Shown here: piece after piece, positions 61,822 to 64,000 of the stretch
Position numbering within the stretch: the stretch's first letter is position 1
How the letters are laid out: every line of letters starts with the position of its first letter
DNA from: Candidatus Scalindua sp. SCAELEC01
Lineage (GTDB): Bacteria; Planctomycetota; Brocadiia; Brocadiales; Scalinduaceae
Assembly (NCBI GenBank): GCA_004282745.1
Contig: SHMT01000021.1
Span: forward strand, 17,729 to 81,728
Length of the DNA stretch: 64,000 bases
Reading direction: 5' to 3'
Translations under genes and position numbers: made by a program
Notes under the pieces: model-generated
Told to the model about the DNA's origin: nothing
Seen by the model: only the letters and a program-made list of their open reading frames with translations
The model's database searches: none

Positions 61822-62100
61822 CTATGTAATATTATTAAGGATCTCATTGTAACCTTCTCTAGTTAATGGGCATTCTAGTAGATCATCAAATTGATTTACT
61901 GATAGTTTAAGCTGTTTTGCCATGGATTTATAAGTTTTTGGCGGGATAGGTTTTTTTCCTTTTGGTATGGTTATTCGGGCGGTTTTCTTACCTTCCAACT
62001 TAAACCAACCGTTGAATTCTTTACTCTTTCTGAACTCTATCTCTAGTTTATTTTCGCAACATTTTTTAACATCACTAGTATGAAAAGAAGCGTTTTTCAT
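61822..62100 (-). CDS. HicA-like toxin
   Basis: 92 aa. GWFKLEGKKTARITIPKGKKPIPPKTYKSMAKQLKL, then DDLLECPLTREGYNEIL, match a HicA-related family whose members sit beside HicB-like partners. The N-terminus has a Cys pair (KKCCENK). It overlaps the partner gene by 4 bp. The mRNA-cleaving role is inferred. Confidence 0.68.
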   Translation of the reverse strand: MKNASFHTSDVKKCCENKLEIEFRKSKEFNGWFKLEGKKTARITIPKGKKPIPPKTYKSMAKQLKLSVNQFDDLLECPLTREGYNEILNNIT

Positions 62101-62399
62101 GGGAAATCAGTGATCCTCTCTTTTAAAAAGGATTTGATTCTGAGCCAATCTTCCGTAAATTCATCGTTTTCCATTAGGTCATTGTAGAGGGATTCTATTT
62201 CATGCTTGAGTGAATCAACTGCCTCAACTATATCGTCACCAAAAGAGTACAATGGTAGGTCTGTTGTCCTGGCGATATAGCCATCATCGTCAGGTTCTAC
62301 AATGGCATCCAGGGGTGATAAAAGTTTCTTGTTAGGTAACCGGTTGAGTTTTATAAAATTAACTCCCTCTTTTAACGAAGTCTGTACAGGTTGTTTCAT
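62097..62399 (-). CDS. HicB-like antitoxin
   Basis: 100 aa. AIVEPDDDGYIARTTDLPLYSFGDDIVEAVDSLKHEIESLYNDL is a HicB-type partial RNase H fold, although the Gly-Cys motif of classical HicB is replaced by PLYSFG. A ribosome binding site GAGAGGGAAAAA lies upstream. It precedes and overlaps the HicA-like gene, giving a compact addiction pair on the tRNA-Arg island. Confidence 0.68.
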   Translation of the reverse strand: MKQPVQTSLKEGVNFIKLNRLPNKKLLSPLDAIVEPDDDGYIARTTDLPLYSFGDDIVEAVDSLKHEIESLYNDLMENDEFTEDWLRIKSFLKERITDFP

Positions 62400-62449
62400 T
62401 TTTCCCTCTCTTATTGATGTGTTTATGACAGTACGAGTTGATAAAAATG

Positions 62450-63040
62450 TTATGCATTTTCTGCAAAAAAGTTGAGTTGCTTGTTATCCTTCGTGTGAAT
62501 TATCCCTGTTTGTAGAAAAGCTACAAAATCATCTTGTGCGCATTCAAGCAATTCACATTCTTTGAATATCTTATTTTCTTTGTTTGGCCGATAGGCTCTG
62601 AATTTGACTAGACCATGCTCTAATCGTTGTTTTTTTACCACTAATCCTCCCGCTGTATTTTCTTTTGATTTAGATCCTCTCTTTTGCTGGAGAATCCTCA
62701 AACCTTTTCTTTTCGTCTCTATTGTCTCGTAAGTAACGTATTCAGAAGGTGAGGAGGATTGAACCTGTATGTACAGTAGTATATGATTTACTGCTTCTTC
62801 CCATTTTTGATATGCCAGCTTTGTGTTATAGATTGTATCTCCTGCATGGAAATCATAAATGCGTCCTTGAGTCCATATCATTTCTGTTTTGTCAGCCGAA
62901 TAGAGTCTTTTTTTTTGTGTTTTCGGCTTCAGTCTTACTTGGCTAGTAACATAATTAATGGGACTGGAAATTTTCTTAACTTCAATTTTTGAGAGCTTAA
63001 AAGTCTTTACACGTTTTGAGGTCAAGCAACGTGCTCTCAC
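62450..63040 (-). CDS. Hypothetical island protein
   Basis: 196 aa from GTG 63040; the true start could be internal. It is very basic in its first 50 residues, with a middle EMIWTQGRIYDFHAGDTIYNTKLAYQKWEEAVNHILLYI and a C-terminal ECELLECAQDDFVAFLQTGII. There is no signal peptide or membrane helix. It is not recognised. It lies between the HicAB-like pair and the broken transposase. Confidence 0.45.
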   Translation of the reverse strand: MRARCLTSKRVKTFKLSKIEVKKISSPINYVTSQVRLKPKTQKKRLYSADKTEMIWTQGRIYDFHAGDTIYNTKLAYQKWEEAVNHILLYIQVQSSSPSEYVTYETIETKRKGLRILQQKRGSKSKENTAGGLVVKKQRLEHGLVKFRAYRPNKENKIFKECELLECAQDDFVAFLQTGIIHTKDNKQLNFFAENA

Positions 63041-63064
63041 ACTATCGCAAATTAAACATGAGGG

Positions 63065-63883
63065 TCACCCATGACTGCATAACTGTTTTAACACGGTATA
63101 CTGCTTTTTTATCTTGGTACTTTTCTTCATTCTCTCTTTCAATCGGAAATTACTTGAAGCAATAGTTTTGTATGATTTGATTTTATATCTTTTTGCGATC
63201 TCTGGAAAACTCAGTCCTGATAATTCACGTGATAATGATATTGCAAACGATCGAGGTATATTCTCCTCTCCTCTGCGTGCTTGAAAAAGGATACTTTCTT
63301 CTATATTAAATTTATTGCATATTATTTCATTGATTGTTTTTACTTTGCCTTCGCCTAGTATAACTCTTTTTTCCTTTATTTCCAGAGTAGACACTTTATC
63401 ATGCGTGAAATATTTTTCTTTTATCATGTCTACAAACCCGCTATCACCAAATATCGAACTTTTGGCCTTTTTGGAATAAAATTTCATAACTTCTTCATCG
63501 ATACCAATATCCATAAATTCCTTATACATAATTATTGCTTTCTTCTTCTTGTTTGAGAAATAAGCAAGTAAATTATTGATATCTAGCCATTCGAAATCGG
63601 TTTTACCTTTTAGATATAATGCATGACTGCTCCATTTATAGTCATCCAAACTATTTACTATTTTCGCTTTTAAAGGGTTGTAATGGATGTATTTTACTAC
63701 CTGAGTCAGATACTCTTCTGCCTGAATGAGTATGGCTTTGTATCTCCCTCTGAACAAGGTCCCATCCCTTTTATGTTTTCTGTTATATCGCTGAGTATAA
63801 ACTCCATTTACATGCCTCATAAATCTGGACAGATTTCCTTCTGGGGTATGAACAACAATGTGGTAATGGTTACGTGGTGTGTT
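63065..63883 (-). pseudogene. REP-type Y1 (RAYT) transposase, N-terminally truncated
   Basis: The frame is open up to a TGA at 63884-63886 and reads TPRNHYHIVVHTPEGNLSRF, then MRHVNGVYTQRYNRKHKRDG, then TLFRGRYKAILIQAEEYL. This is the HUH-containing core of REP-associated tyrosine transposases; the NHYH pair is the HUH motif. The catalytic Tyr region (LTQVVKYIHYNPLKA) and a C-terminal DnaA-like extension (LSFPEIAKRYKIKSYKTIASSN) remain. About 30-40 N-terminal residues are lost where two copies of AACATCGTATACAC occur. Confidence 0.72.
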
Positions 63884-63887
63884 TCAT

Positions 63888-63927
63888 AACATCGTATACA
63901 CTTTTTGTACCACAACATCGTATACAC
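63888..63927. repeat. Two direct copies of AACATCGTATACAC
   Basis: 63888-63901 and 63914-63927, with a 26-bp period, each containing the GTATAC palindrome. They lie at the broken 5' end of the transposase frame and may be an operator or the edge of another insertion. Confidence 0.45.
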
Positions 63928-64000
63928 ATTATATAATTTCCTGTAAAAAGGAGATTATAGTAAATGAACAAAAAATAGTAAAAACAATAAAGAAGAAATA

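Overview
The window is about 64 kb of low-GC (roughly 40% by eye) bacterial chromosome. The encoded cell has a Gram-negative type envelope: TonB/ExbB/ExbD energisation, an LptF/G-type LPS permease beside an MsbA-type exporter, several lipoproteins and an STN-domain protein. The housekeeping genes and the abundance of dispersed palindromic elements fit a planctomycete-like anammox lineage (Brocadiales, for example Candidatus Scalindua). That assignment is an impression from gene style, not proven here.

Layout. (1) 1-27 kb is mostly housekeeping. It holds TonB-exbB-exbD-mazG; a ChaN-like lipoprotein with a PDZ domain; an STN-domain protein; a U32 tRNA-hydroxylation peptidase behind a HAD/dolichol-kinase-like fusion; a lipoprotein amidase with a rhomboid; dnaK-clpB; dapB; a second rhomboid; an LptF/G permease with a large coiled-coil insertion diverging from msbA-uvrA; and nadA. 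(2) 27.95-44.81 kb is accessory DNA inserted at a tRNA-Val(GAC). The 3' 46 bp of this tRNA recurs at 43675-43720 and (48 bp, one mismatch) at 44764-44811, so two tandem units are visible: a 15.7-kb island and a 1.1-kb unit holding only a HEPN/MNT pair. The island carries a ParE/RelE-type toxin-antitoxin pair, a phage Nu1-like terminase small subunit, two clusters of radical-SAM/SPASM maturases with candidate peptide substrates, a decayed NUC-type nuclease, a DUF11 lipoprotein, an IS3-family element plus an inverted fragment of it, two Jag_N-like genes and an alpha/beta-hydrolase plus membrane-protein pair. No integrase remains in it. (3) 44.9-47 kb is a graveyard of addiction modules: an intact HicAB, a frameshifted DUF433 gene cut by a MITE, and vapB with a broken vapC. 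(4) 47-58.1 kb is housekeeping again: cyclophilin, a GGQ release-factor-like protein, a DUF799 lipoprotein, a TIGR01212 radical SAM protein, rpsU, nicotinamidase, a Nudix hydrolase, mtaB, a PLD-like protein, cmk, rpsA and apt. (5) From 58.58 kb a second tRNA-linked island starts at tRNA-Arg(CCT). It contains a tyrosine integrase, a restriction-endonuclease-like membrane protein, a HicA/HicB-like pair, unknown genes and a truncated REP-type (Y1) transposase. Its far end lies outside the window.

The most novel candidate is the 30.5-37.7 kb RiPP-like region. One cluster has two paralogous SPASM radical SAM enzymes behind a 65-residue peptide with a TCCSAG motif and two unannotated mini-ORFs. The second cluster has a SPASM enzyme translated with a PqqD-like protein carrying a CCxxxCC motif, downstream of an unannotated 39-residue Cys-rich ORF. 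A second theme is the families of palindromic MITE-like elements (at least a dozen copies). Some share 26-bp ends, swap an internal GC-rich module, nest inside one another, and sit in the promoter regions of mtaB, nadA and a nicotinamidase gene.
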